From Paenibacillus xylanilyticus (GTDB lineage Bacteria > Bacillota > Bacilli > Paenibacillales > Paenibacillaceae): 64,000 nt of DNA. Made by a program: the position numbers and the translations under genes. Numbering within the stretch: position 1 is the stretch's first letter; each line of letters begins with the position of its first letter. The stretch is from the NCBI RefSeq assembly GCF_013359935.1, contig NZ_JABMCB010000176.1, positions 1 through 64,000 of the forward strand. The letters run 5' to 3'. The notes under the pieces are model-generated. The model made no database searches. It had not been told where the DNA came from and saw nothing but the letters and a program-made list of their open reading frames with translations. Shown one piece after another: positions 52,518-60,804 of this stretch.

Positions 52518-54641
52518 TTAGAAATCCCATGAATCTTGATAAAAATTAGATTTAGGAATTACGTAGATTTCCGATATTAATGGAATTTTAATTTCTGTGT
52601 GTCCCTGCGGAAGATTTAATATCACCGATTGGGGTCTGCTCTTGGTATATAGCACCTGAACAGCTTTCCCTGCGATCATCATCCCTTTCACAACCATCTG
52701 AATGTCATCATCAGGCTGAATCGATCTGGCAGCCATACAAACAGCCTGGTACCGTTCTGCCCAAGCTATATCACCATGACTCACACGATCAACACCAACG
52801 GTTTCGAGTTTCACTTTGTTATTGTTTTCATCGATGAGAAATCGTGGTTCCCATGTAGCATGGAACATGGCTGATGAGAATGGACCTGGATCATGGGGAA
52901 AGAACCGGTGAATGATCGCCCAAAAGCGATGGGATATCGCCAATCCTTCCGGGATTTCACGGGCCTTCACTTTTTTGATGATTTCTACCACCTCAGTTTG
53001 AGAAAGAGGCAGATTGTATTCTCTCCAGAACGTAAGAAGAATCGTGCGTATATCGATGGTTAAATCCCCATAACCGGTACTAAAACCACCTCTGTTTCGG
53101 TAATACCCTGTACAGCCGCCATATCGAATTTCTTGTACACCTTTTAATAGCCTCCTCATTTTGTAATGAGGACCTAGCTCTTCAGGATATGCATCAACGA
53201 GATTACTTAATGACTTATCCTCTTTAACGACTGTGCATGCCCAACAGCCAAAGCGTGCAGAAGATCCGGAACACCCTTTGACGGCATCATTTTCATTCTG
53301 GATGATGGCTCCAATGGGGCACTCCATCATTCCTGAAGCAAGCCCGTAGATATTGATAAGATTGTGATTGGAGTACTCTTCGTTCCAAGGAGCTGGAGTG
53401 CGGACTAAGTAAGTGGCCACATCAGCAGCGGTCCAATGGCGAATCGGGGGCGCAGTTCTTAATCCCCCTCTCAAAACATGTACACCATAAAAATCATTGC
53501 TAAAATGGTGTTCAATGGACTTAGATCGATTACTGGATTCAGCTGATCTCACTCCGAGGACCTGGCATACTAACTCATTGTTAGAGAAGCGTTCAAGTAA
53601 ATCATCCTGTCCTGGGTTTACTTTAAGTCGCTCAACGCACCACTTAAATGTTGCTGATGGCGGAATGAATCCATCTCCAAACACGCAAGCTGTGTAAGTT
53701 TGGTCTGATTCAGGTTCTACTATAGTAAATCGATCGATACTAAATCCGTTAATAAATAATTGATCAAGCTTATTCGTTACGACTGATTGCATTGTACGAA
53801 TATGTTGCTCGATGATCGGGTTCTCTACTCCTGTACTGGCTGAGATAATATAAAGCTTGTCCTGATACATCGGATTCGCTAATACAAATTCCACACATAA
53901 CTGTAGTAGTACACTGGAGTCTTTCCCTCCGGAATATGCTATGACTACCTTCTCATTCTCTGCAAAAATACGTTTTACTGCCTCCTGTGAATACTCAATT
54001 AAATGCGAATCGATGGTATCTTGAATCACCATAGCCTCTTTTGGAAGAGGTTCTGTGTCTACAAGATATTCAGTGATATCAAATAGAGCTTGGCTCTCAT
54101 ACTCATTTGTATATCGGACACGTATATTCGGCCACTCATTTGGGAGGTTAACGCCATAAGGGGGGATTTGTTGAGTTGTAAAGAAGATCTCAAGCAAGAA
54201 GGAAAACTCACTTGAAGTTCTAAACCAAAGCATAAACTTATGTTTTGGAGATTGAAGGTGCACACTGTATGGTTTTTGGCATGCATCGATAAAGGTTTGT
54301 TCTGGGACACAACATTGTGTCTGCAGATTTCCTTCCAAATCTTCTATCAGTTTTGCTAAAGGATGGTACTCCGGTTCCGATAGAACACTTGACCAGTGTA
54401 CGTTTGTTTCTTTTCCAATCAGTTCTTCAATCGGTTCCTCATCAATAAAATGATGTATCGCAACATAGAAATTTGATAACTGAAATACGGAAGTCCATTT
54501 TCTAACGGTCCCGAAGTACACACAGCCGGCATCTTTTAGTAGCCGCCATAACTGAACAGATTGTTGGTTATGTTTGTGTAAATGCTGAACAGGTTTAATT
54601 TTACTAACTGTTTCTTTGAATTTGTAGGTGTCTTGTTCCAT
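52518..54641 (-). CDS. DndC-like ATP-pyrophosphatase/sulfurtransferase
   Basis: The 707-aa protein has an unknown N-terminal region of about 220 residues, then a PP-loop ATPase domain (VVIAYSGGKDSSVLL near residue 233) of the PAPS-reductase superfamily. Downstream motifs match DndC, the enzyme that prepares sulfur for DNA phosphorothioation: FKWCVERLKVNP near 330, an RSAESSNRS block, CPIGAI and RFGCWACTVVKEDKSL near 460, giving a Cys set for an iron-sulfur cluster. DndA, DndD and DndE partners are not seen. The start is uncertain: the ATG at 54641 has a weak site; an in-frame ATG at 54692 adds an unlikely hydrophobic leader. Confidence 0.75.
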   Translation of the reverse strand: MEQDTYKFKETVSKIKPVQHLHKHNQQSVQLWRLLKDAGCVYFGTVRKWTSVFQLSNFYVAIHHFIDEEPIEELIGKETNVHWSSVLSEPEYHPLAKLIEDLEGNLQTQCCVPEQTFIDACQKPYSVHLQSPKHKFMLWFRTSSEFSFLLEIFFTTQQIPPYGVNLPNEWPNIRVRYTNEYESQALFDITEYLVDTEPLPKEAMVIQDTIDSHLIEYSQEAVKRIFAENEKVVIAYSGGKDSSVLLQLCVEFVLANPMYQDKLYIISASTGVENPIIEQHIRTMQSVVTNKLDQLFINGFSIDRFTIVEPESDQTYTACVFGDGFIPPSATFKWCVERLKVNPGQDDLLERFSNNELVCQVLGVRSAESSNRSKSIEHHFSNDFYGVHVLRGGLRTAPPIRHWTAADVATYLVRTPAPWNEEYSNHNLINIYGLASGMMECPIGAIIQNENDAVKGCSGSSARFGCWACTVVKEDKSLSNLVDAYPEELGPHYKMRRLLKGVQEIRYGGCTGYYRNRGGFSTGYGDLTIDIRTILLTFWREYNLPLSQTEVVEIIKKVKAREIPEGLAISHRFWAIIHRFFPHDPGPFSSAMFHATWEPRFLIDENNNKVKLETVGVDRVSHGDIAWAERYQAVCMAARSIQPDDDIQMVVKGMMIAGKAVQVLYTKSRPQSVILNLPQGHTEIKIPLISEIYVIPKSNFYQDSWDF

Positions 54642-54741
54642 AGTAATAATTAGCTCAAATAAACAAACATAACGAAGGCAAAAAGCCCTCATTAATAATT
54701 CTTATAAGAGCTTTCCTCCATTTATTTGTTTTTTAAAAGAA

Positions 54742-54775
54742 AAGAAGCGCACTTCGTTATGAAGTGCACTTCTTA
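54742..54775 (-). terminator. Terminator of the HExxH-protein gene
   Basis: AAGAAGTGCACTTC pairs with GAAGTGCGCTTCTT (one mismatch) around ATAAC on the minus strand, with a T-rich tail, six nt after the stop. Confidence 0.85.
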
Positions 54776-54780
54776 TGGAT

Positions 54781-55869
54781 TTATTTAGTTGCAGCGACCT
54801 GGTTGTAAGGTGATCGTCTTAATTCCTCAAGATCACGAGAAATCACATCTTTAGTCATGGAAGGTGTTCCAGCAACCCAGTTTGAAGATATCCGTCGCTG
54901 TTGCACCTCATGAAAGGCTTTAATTGTATCGTAATCAGAGGAGGAGGCAGGACGACGAGCGTTGACTTGTAATTGTCCTTTAAGCATTCGCTTCATTAGT
55001 TCCACTCCTTCAAGTAAAAATTCCGAATTTTGAAAATCTCCAGAAAAGCCAAACTTATTTGGTAATATAAATTTACCACGATCCGTTCGGATATTCAATG
55101 AGATGCGGTAGTCCTCAACAAGTGACTCCTTCATCACGTGTAGCTTGTCCCACACAGATATACCGCCAAAAACCGGATATCTTTTATCGACGTTATCAAG
55201 ATAACCGAAATCGCCGAACCAGGTATACATTGCTTCAGCGTTATAAGGCATAATGTCTAATGCTTCGAACTCCCTAACATTCAGCACATGTCCGTATTCA
55301 TGTTGTAAAGACTGAGCACAGCGCTCATGTAAATTTAACATGTTTAAGTTTTCCAGCAGAAAACTTTGAGAGTCAGGGCTCATTAGCTCTTTTAAGACAA
55401 GTTGAAAGGCTTCATTCTTATACAAAATTTTTTCTTTTTCAATCCTTAACTCTGTATTATCAGGTAGCAAGATGATACATTCTTTGTTCATGCTCGGTGA
55501 TTTGTACATTAGTGCAATCCCATCTCCATGAAGATGAGAACGAAACTTGAAGTAAAGATTGAATACCTCTACCTCCTGCAGCATAGCGCCTCGTTGGATT
55601 GCCTTTTTGATACCACCATTCATTTCATATTTTGTTCTAGGTGGCTCTTGATTCGGTAATATTTGATCTGTATGCTGTATGAGTTCCAGAATCAAACCTA
55701 ATTTGGCTCTTACATTTTTGAACCTCGGTTTTTCGAACTCTAACCAATCTGTTTCCTCCATAATTGCTTCGATTTCATCATCTTCTGTATTAATGACTAC
55801 TTCTACATCATCATCAAACTCAGCAGGAGTAATGTTGGATACATAGTCAAATTTAAGGTCCTTATTCAC
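54781..55869 (-). CDS. Unknown protein with HExxH zinc-protease-like motif
   Basis: The 362-aa protein starts with an acidic segment (about residues 12-45) and contains SLQHEYGHVLN near residue 187, the HExxH zinc motif of many metallopeptidases; a Glu-rich helix follows. I do not recognise the family. GTG at 55869 follows AAGGGAGA. The protein may be a protease or a degenerate zincin used structurally. It lies between the DndC-like gene and a small unknown gene, all on the minus strand. Confidence 0.6.
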   Translation of the reverse strand: MNKDLKFDYVSNITPAEFDDDVEVVINTEDDEIEAIMEETDWLEFEKPRFKNVRAKLGLILELIQHTDQILPNQEPPRTKYEMNGGIKKAIQRGAMLQEVEVFNLYFKFRSHLHGDGIALMYKSPSMNKECIILLPDNTELRIEKEKILYKNEAFQLVLKELMSPDSQSFLLENLNMLNLHERCAQSLQHEYGHVLNVREFEALDIMPYNAEAMYTWFGDFGYLDNVDKRYPVFGGISVWDKLHVMKESLVEDYRISLNIRTDRGKFILPNKFGFSGDFQNSEFLLEGVELMKRMLKGQLQVNARRPASSSDYDTIKAFHEVQQRRISSNWVAGTPSMTKDVISRDLEELRRSPYNQVAATK

Positions 55870-55924
55870 TGTTTATTCTCCCTTAACTGGCCTTGTAATA
55901 GCTCTATTATAGTATTTTATTTGT

Positions 55925-56248
55925 TTAATTAATATGATCGACATGGCCAAACATAATAACTACATGGCCACTTTTCGTTGTATAACTTCCATTTGCAGTT
56001 TCCAAGTTCCAATCCATAAGGACAGGGGTTATAGTGTTTTTTAAATCATTTAAAAAATGTTCATCGAATAAATCGTTCCGCATAAATCCATAGGCGACTG
56101 AATTACATTCCGCCTCTAAACTGTAGGGGATCCATTGAGTTGTAGTAGATTCATGTTCCGCGATCTTCATAAGTTTAAACCAATGAGATGGAAGAAGTCC
56201 TTCATCCACCTCAACGATACACAGGACTGCTGCTTTTTGCTTATTCAC
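55925..56248 (-). CDS. Unknown small protein (107 aa)
   Basis: Not recognised. A soluble alpha/beta-looking protein that ends VIMFGHVDHIN. It starts with GTG at 56248 behind AAAGGAGAGG and overlaps the end of a frameshifted gene upstream, suggesting these two were once coupled. Confidence 0.55.
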   Translation of the reverse strand: MNKQKAAVLCIVEVDEGLLPSHWFKLMKIAEHESTTTQWIPYSLEAECNSVAYGFMRNDLFDEHFLNDLKNTITPVLMDWNLETANGSYTTKSGHVVIMFGHVDHIN

Positions 56249-56568
56249 AAGATACCTCTCCTTTGTTTAATAAATTGTTGAAGTACTGATCGTAATATAA
56301 TTTGAGTTGTTCATATGCAAGGATCGTATTGTTGATTTGACCTTTACCATATTTCTCATGTAACTCACTTACAGTGAGTGGATTAAATGACGCAAAAGCT
56401 CGTTGAAATAGCTGGTATCTACAATCTCTTCGATATCCAATTCAGCTGCTTCTACTACGAGAAGGTTGTACATCTGTCTTCATTCATGAACTTTTTCAAC
56501 CTATTAAAGTGATATTCATAATCACTTATCTCAGCTAATTCGATGACCCACTCAGGAATTTGAGCCAT
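56241..56568 (-). pseudogene. Unknown small gene broken by two frameshifts
   Basis: From the ATG at 56568 (behind AAAGGAGG) the frame reads MAQIPEWVIELAEISDYEYH and stops after about 37 codons. Convincing coding sequence continues in a second frame (LLVVEAAELDIEEIV) and then a third (QLFQRAFASFNPLTVSELHE to the stop at 56241). Restoring both frames would give a protein of about 108 aa. I do not recognise it. The second-to-third shift is near 56410. Confidence 0.65.
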
Positions 56569-56597
56569 TTTCAGTGCCTCCTTTGTTGAAATAAAAA

Positions 56598-56625
56598 AGA
56601 GCTTGCCCGTGAACAGGCAAACTCA
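56598..56625 (-). terminator. Terminator upstream of the broken gene
   Basis: On the minus strand GAGTTTGCCTG pairs with CGGGCAAGCTC around TTCA, with a run of T. It probably belonged to the gene into whose 3' region the TnpB element inserted. Confidence 0.85.
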
Positions 56626-56700
56626 TAAAAATTATTGGAAAAATAGTATTATCCATAAACTACTGGCAAAGTTGATTTATCATGGCCTTCATAAGTAACT

Positions 56701-56860
56701 TTGACATTCCAAACGGTTAAATCCGTGGATTCTTAGCTAGTTGAAGCATCCTCAATCCGTTTCTGGTTTGGACAACTGCTAAGTTAAGGGCTGTGTCAGC
56801 GGCCCGTCCCAAGACAGTGCATGTAGCATCTTAGGCTGACAGACTGTTACCATCTGCCAA
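56701..56860 (-). ncRNA. Probable TnpB omega-RNA (reRNA) scaffold at the right end
   Basis: The stretch after the tnpB stop reads, on the minus strand, GCCTAAGATGCTACATGCAC, later CACAGCCCTTAACTTAGCAG, and ends GCTTCAACTAGCTAAGAATC ... GGAATGTCAA. This pattern (GGGC...ACACAGCCCTTAACTTA, CTTCAAC.AGCTAAGAATCC.ACG, then a hairpin and GTCAA) is typical of IS605-type right ends, which are transcribed as guide RNAs overlapping the tnpB 3' end. The guide would be encoded next to it, roughly 56681-56700. Confidence 0.65.
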
Positions 56861-57889
56861 AGGTTGGCGCAATATATTGATTGCACCGACACGATCTCGA
56901 TGTGCTGTATATCCGCAGTTGCATTGGTAGGTTCGATCGGTTGTTTTGTTCCGGTTATCACATGAAGGGCAGGTTTGAGAAGTAAATGCTGGATTAACCT
57001 GTGCCACCTTAATTCCTGATATTGCCGCTTTGTATTCGATAAACCTCTGTAATTGATAAAAGGACCAATGATGCAGATTTTTATTGTTTTTGCGACTTTT
57101 ACTTGTCGTCTTACGAATATCCTTCAGATCCTCAACTTTAATGAGGGATACGTTTTCTTGGATTGCTATGTTAACAATCTGGCGACTGATTTTGTGATTT
57201 TGGTCTTTCATGTAACGACTTTCCTTGTTACCATGTTTGCGGATAGCAGCTAATTTCTTGAGTTTTCCTAGTTTTCGTCGATGAGAGTGATACTTACGAC
57301 GAATATACTTGTTCTTCCTTCCGTTTCCGCAGAATTTTGTTTTGCCACTGGATGTAACGATAACAGCAGGAACTTTTATACCTAAATCTACACCCATAAT
57401 GATATCACCGTTTGCTTGCTCTGTCGGACATTCAACGGATACTTGCACAAACCATTTCGCTGACTTTTGAACAACGCGTAAAAGACCAAGCTTACCTTTA
57501 TAAAGAATGTCTCGATCTCGAGCAGACAATCGTGCTGGTAATACCAGACGTTGAACTTTTCCTTCTATAACCACGGGAAAAGAAATGCTTCTGTTACCGA
57601 TAGAATAGTTTTGATTATTTACGTAATACACTCGCTTTTTGAGAATAGGTAGCTTTTTTAGCTTATTTGCTTTTTTAAAAATACTTTTAGCATCTCGAAT
57701 GAGTTGATTTTTTACAGCAGAAGGTAAATTCGCGTGGACTGTCTTCGACGTGAGCTTTGGAAACGTTCCAGACGCTACGGCTTGCTTTGTTAGTTTATTA
57801 ACCGTGCGGATATACGTGTTTGCCATCTCCACCAATATGGATGGGTTAGAGGGAAATATGCGTATCTGAATAGTTATCTTTTGTGACAT
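56831..57889 (-). CDS. tnpB: TnpB, IS605-family RNA-guided nuclease
   Basis: The 352-aa protein has an N-terminal helix-turn-helix-like domain, a split RuvC nuclease and a zinc ribbon. RuvC residues are seen in GVDLGIK (near 165), VEDLK (near 250) and HRDRVGAINI (near 333, slightly unusual context); the zinc ribbon is CPSC...CNCGYTAH. TnpB proteins cut DNA guided by omega-RNA. No tnpA transposase gene is adjacent, so this copy cannot move on its own. The left flank interrupts or trims the gene ending at 57904. Confidence 0.92.
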   Translation of the reverse strand: MSQKITIQIRIFPSNPSILVEMANTYIRTVNKLTKQAVASGTFPKLTSKTVHANLPSAVKNQLIRDAKSIFKKANKLKKLPILKKRVYYVNNQNYSIGNRSISFPVVIEGKVQRLVLPARLSARDRDILYKGKLGLLRVVQKSAKWFVQVSVECPTEQANGDIIMGVDLGIKVPAVIVTSSGKTKFCGNGRKNKYIRRKYHSHRRKLGKLKKLAAIRKHGNKESRYMKDQNHKISRQIVNIAIQENVSLIKVEDLKDIRKTTSKSRKNNKNLHHWSFYQLQRFIEYKAAISGIKVAQVNPAFTSQTCPSCDNRNKTTDRTYQCNCGYTAHRDRVGAINILRQPLADGNSLSA

Positions 57890-57903
57890 ACATTAACACT
57901 TCC

Positions 57904-58215
57904 CTACACTTTGTTCTTCAAGTTTGTTGAAGTCAGGTTGTCAATTTGTCCTATCCTTCGAAGGTGATTCCCTGTCCCAATAAATGTTAACCAGCTATCA
58001 CCAACATCTTTCATAATGATTCTGTCTAGTGAACGTTTAGATTCGTACACCCAACCAAAGAAGTGCTCTTCAGTTCCATATTGGTCCGGGTAAACCTCCC
58101 AGACATGCCCTACACCTTCATATTCATCTAGAAGAGCATGGCTAGAAACCGTACCGATTTGACGAAGCTGGTTGTAATGTAGCTCAATTGAAACGTGACT
58201 GCAGATGTAGTCCAT
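57904..58215 (-). CDS. Unknown protein (103 aa), possibly trimmed by the TnpB insertion
   Basis: Not recognised. A small soluble protein starting MDYICSHVSIELHYNQLRQI behind AAGGAGAAA. Its start overlaps the end of the upstream 145-aa gene by 32 bp, so the two form an operon. The last residues lie at the edge of the TnpB element and may derive from it. Confidence 0.55.
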   Translation of the reverse strand: MDYICSHVSIELHYNQLRQIGTVSSHALLDEYEGVGHVWEVYPDQYGTEEHFFGWVYESKRSLDRIIMKDVGDSWLTFIGTGNHLRRIGQIDNLTSTNLKNKV

Positions 58216-58621
58216 AATTTCTCCTTGTACGAAATTGATTCGATTTGGTGGATCTTTCTCTTTTCTGTTCTTGCTCTTTTTGGGCTGCAGCTAACTTCAA
58301 TCGTTCTAACCGAAGTTGTTCTTTCTTTTGTTCCCCCCGTCGAAGCATCTCCAAAATGTAAAATCGATTCACACCAGAGATTTTTTCTCCGTTGTACTTG
58401 TATTCATCAATTGGGTGGAGCATCAATTGCTCCAAATCCGTCATCACCGGTAGCCATGGTCCACAAATATCACCGTAATCTGGGTGATAGCTGCTGTACC
58501 AAAACGATCCGTTTTCCTCTTTTTTGATTGCGTACAAAGAGGCGTTTAAATCTTTTAATCCATGAAGCAAAATGACTGCTACATCACAGAGAAAAAGCTC
58601 AAAATCCATTGTTTTCTTCAT
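58184..58621 (-). CDS. Unknown protein with basic coiled-coil tail (145 aa)
   Basis: Not recognised. The first 90 residues look globular (FELFLCDVAVILLHGLKDLN, DYGDICGPWLPVMTDLEQL); residues 95-130 are Glu/Gln/Lys/Arg-rich and form a coiled coil. GGAAGG precedes the ATG. First of two overlapping genes. Confidence 0.55.
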   Translation of the reverse strand: MKKTMDFELFLCDVAVILLHGLKDLNASLYAIKKEENGSFWYSSYHPDYGDICGPWLPVMTDLEQLMLHPIDEYKYNGEKISGVNRFYILEMLRRGEQKKEQLRLERLKLAAAQKEQEQKRERSTKSNQFRTRRNYGLHLQSRFN

Positions 58622-58651
58622 CGAACTCGCCTTCCTTCCGTTTTTATGTAT

Positions 58652-58696
58652 AAAAAAAGACGCCTAGCTACTTTTCAGTAGTTAAGCGTCTTATAA
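58652..58696 (-). terminator. Terminator upstream of the 58.6-kb gene pair
   Basis: On the minus strand AAGACGC...CTACT pairs with AGTAG...GCGTCTT and is followed by seven T. The 285 bp between it and 58982 contain nothing recognisable. Confidence 0.85.
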
Positions 58697-58981
58697 AACC
58701 GTTAAGGGTTTGGTATATTATGAATTAAATCTGAACTGACATTTTAATTGGTAATTAGCTAGCACCCTATTAGAAACTGGGCGATCTGAACTAAACTTAC
58801 TTTCGTGCCATCTTTTCAGAATAAAAAGTACACACATTAACCCTCAATCCATATGTCCTATGCGAAATTAGATAGCTGTCATCATGCTAATACATGTTCA
58901 CAGTGTAACCGCTCTGAGGGAAATCATTTAATGTAATATAACTACATTCTATATGAAAATTACCGATTACTCAACCTGTTA

Positions 58982-59392
58982 TTACACCTGCTCTTCGTAC
59001 AACTTTTCAACATCAGGCCATTCATCAGCGGTTAACAATTCTAAATTGTTATTGTCATCAAGAACATAGAATAATAAATCATAAGAATCGTTGTGTTCAT
59101 CTTCCAGTTTGCAGAGAACGATGTATCTTTTTGATTCACCCGCAAGTATGTTCAAGACACGATACTCCGCGATGAAATCTGTAATCTCGTTTCTTAAGGT
59201 CAAAATATCCGACAGCTCAATTTGAATTGAGTTTGTTTCCGGAACTGGTTTTGTAATAGCATTCAGAACTATATATTCGTTGACCTTCATAATGACACTG
59301 TCGGGATCCATACCCGTAACGTCAAGTCCGAAATGAAGTGCTTGGGTTTCCGCTTCTTCAATGTTTTCAACAATAGATAGATTATTAATCAT
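58982..59392 (-). CDS. Unknown acidic protein (136 aa)
   Basis: Not recognised. An acidic, helix-rich soluble protein (ENIEEAETQALHFGLDVTGM, KLEDEHNDSYDLLFYVLDDN). I start at the ATG at 59392, preceded by TTGGAGGA. It follows the PAPS-reductase-like gene at 35 bp on the same strand, so the two are probably co-transcribed. Confidence 0.55.
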   Translation of the reverse strand: MINNLSIVENIEEAETQALHFGLDVTGMDPDSVIMKVNEYIVLNAITKPVPETNSIQIELSDILTLRNEITDFIAEYRVLNILAGESKRYIVLCKLEDEHNDSYDLLFYVLDDNNNLELLTADEWPDVEKLYEEQV

Positions 59393-59425
59393 ATATATGT
59401 CCTCCAATATTTAAATGTATTGTGC

Positions 59426-60709
59426 TTAACATGGTCCGCCTATCCCATGACGGAAAGCACCTGCGGGATAGGTCCACTTTTCCTTATCTTCTAAAATGAT
59501 GTCTGAAGGTGTGATTTCACCTGTTACTAATTGGTGAATAGCTTTTTGCTGATTATGCTGTACACAACTTGGCGCATTCCCCACATACTCATTCAGACTT
59601 AGCTTGTTATCGAGTGTAAAGTTTAAATCAATCTCAGCCAGTACGATATTTTCGTAATAATCTGGGAGAATCTCTTTTATTCCTGCAAAGTGTGAGGGGC
59701 TGCTGAAAATACAACAAGCACAAGAAGCCCTTCCCCATCCGACAACATAACAAGGATGTGGGATCACTCTGTTTCGCTTCAATACTTCCCAGACATCCTT
59801 TTCAGAATAGTCAATAATATTTCTATAATGGTGGACAAACCTTTTTTTCCTTGAAGGGGCATGTGCTCTGTGAAGTTCCATCATATTGTATTTAGCACGG
59901 TTGTTGCTTTCTCCCCTACGTTCACCACTAACGATCAGGATTTTACAATTTTCCTGAGTATCTAATTGTTTTTTGATAGCTACATCACTAACTTCAATCT
60001 TTAAGGCACTACTGCAGTATCTGGTTTGCAAGTTCGGGCTTTTAGCAGGAAAACGATAGCGATAACCGTAGCTCTTCAATTCATCTTCAATAGTTTGTTT
60101 AGTCTCTAGATTACCTTCCTCCTCAGCTCGCTCAAGAAGCTCCTTTAGTTCCCCGCTTCTTGACCAGGATTTAGGCTCTATACGTTTCATTTTGCCATCA
60201 GCATCTTGAAACTGAACAGGCCGCTTAGAACCTAGCCTGTACACTTCTCCCCAGAAACCTTCTTCCCGATAAGAGAAACGAATTTCTAAACCAAATACCG
60301 CAGCGAAGGCGGTACAGTATGGTTTGGTTGCTGGCCAATCCATTTTTTTATTAGATCCGCCATCAATGTCGTGATGTAGAAGGATAATTTTAGATTGCGG
60401 AACTCCTTTTTCTAGAAGATCTAATACGGAAGCAACAGAATCTTTCCCTCCACTGAACAGTACAAATATTTTATGATAACTTTCCAATGGATCAATATGT
60501 TCCAAGTATATTTTCTTCATATGAGGTGTATCTGTTCTTCCTAGTATGTTAGGATAAATATTTGTATTATTACCGTATATCCTCTTACTTTTGTAACCAT
60601 ATACCACCGGTGTGGCTTCGTTACATTCTCGGTCACGAATAAATTGAGGTTGATCCTGTAAGATATCCTCTAAGAATTCAAACGATAACTGCACATTAGA
60701 GTTGGCCAA
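59426..60709 (-). CDS. PAPS-reductase-superfamily PP-loop protein
   Basis: The 427-aa protein has the PP-loop motif FVLFSGGKDSVASVL near residue 80 and later Cys-containing segments TRYCSSALKIEV (near 233), GERRGESNNRAKY and GRASCACCIFSSP (near 330) like PAPS reductase/DndC relatives from phages and plasmids. It probably activates a substrate with ATP and may transfer sulfur; the substrate is not shown by the sequence. It starts with TTG behind TAGGAGG. It sits between a C5 methyltransferase and a small acidic gene, with a DndC-like gene 5 kb away. Confidence 0.8.
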   Translation of the reverse strand: MANSNVQLSFEFLEDILQDQPQFIRDRECNEATPVVYGYKSKRIYGNNTNIYPNILGRTDTPHMKKIYLEHIDPLESYHKIFVLFSGGKDSVASVLDLLEKGVPQSKIILLHHDIDGGSNKKMDWPATKPYCTAFAAVFGLEIRFSYREEGFWGEVYRLGSKRPVQFQDADGKMKRIEPKSWSRSGELKELLERAEEEGNLETKQTIEDELKSYGYRYRFPAKSPNLQTRYCSSALKIEVSDVAIKKQLDTQENCKILIVSGERRGESNNRAKYNMMELHRAHAPSRKKRFVHHYRNIIDYSEKDVWEVLKRNRVIPHPCYVVGWGRASCACCIFSSPSHFAGIKEILPDYYENIVLAEIDLNFTLDNKLSLNEYVGNAPSCVQHNQQKAIHQLVTGEITPSDIILEDKEKWTYPAGAFRHGIGGPC

Positions 60710-60742
60710 TACATAACCTCCTACATTTTATTAGACATAGAA

Positions 60743-60769
60743 CAGGTATAGCTTTAAAAGCTATACCTG
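60743..60769. terminator. Perfect palindrome after the C5 methyltransferase gene
   Basis: CAGGTATAGCTTTAAAAGC continues into its perfect complement, a 27-nt palindrome with almost no T-tract. It could be a weak terminator or a protein-binding site at the promoter of the PAPS-reductase-like gene. Confidence 0.45.
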
Positions 60770-60804
60770 AATTATTGTGGTTTAGATTAGTCTGCCGTTC
60801 TGTT

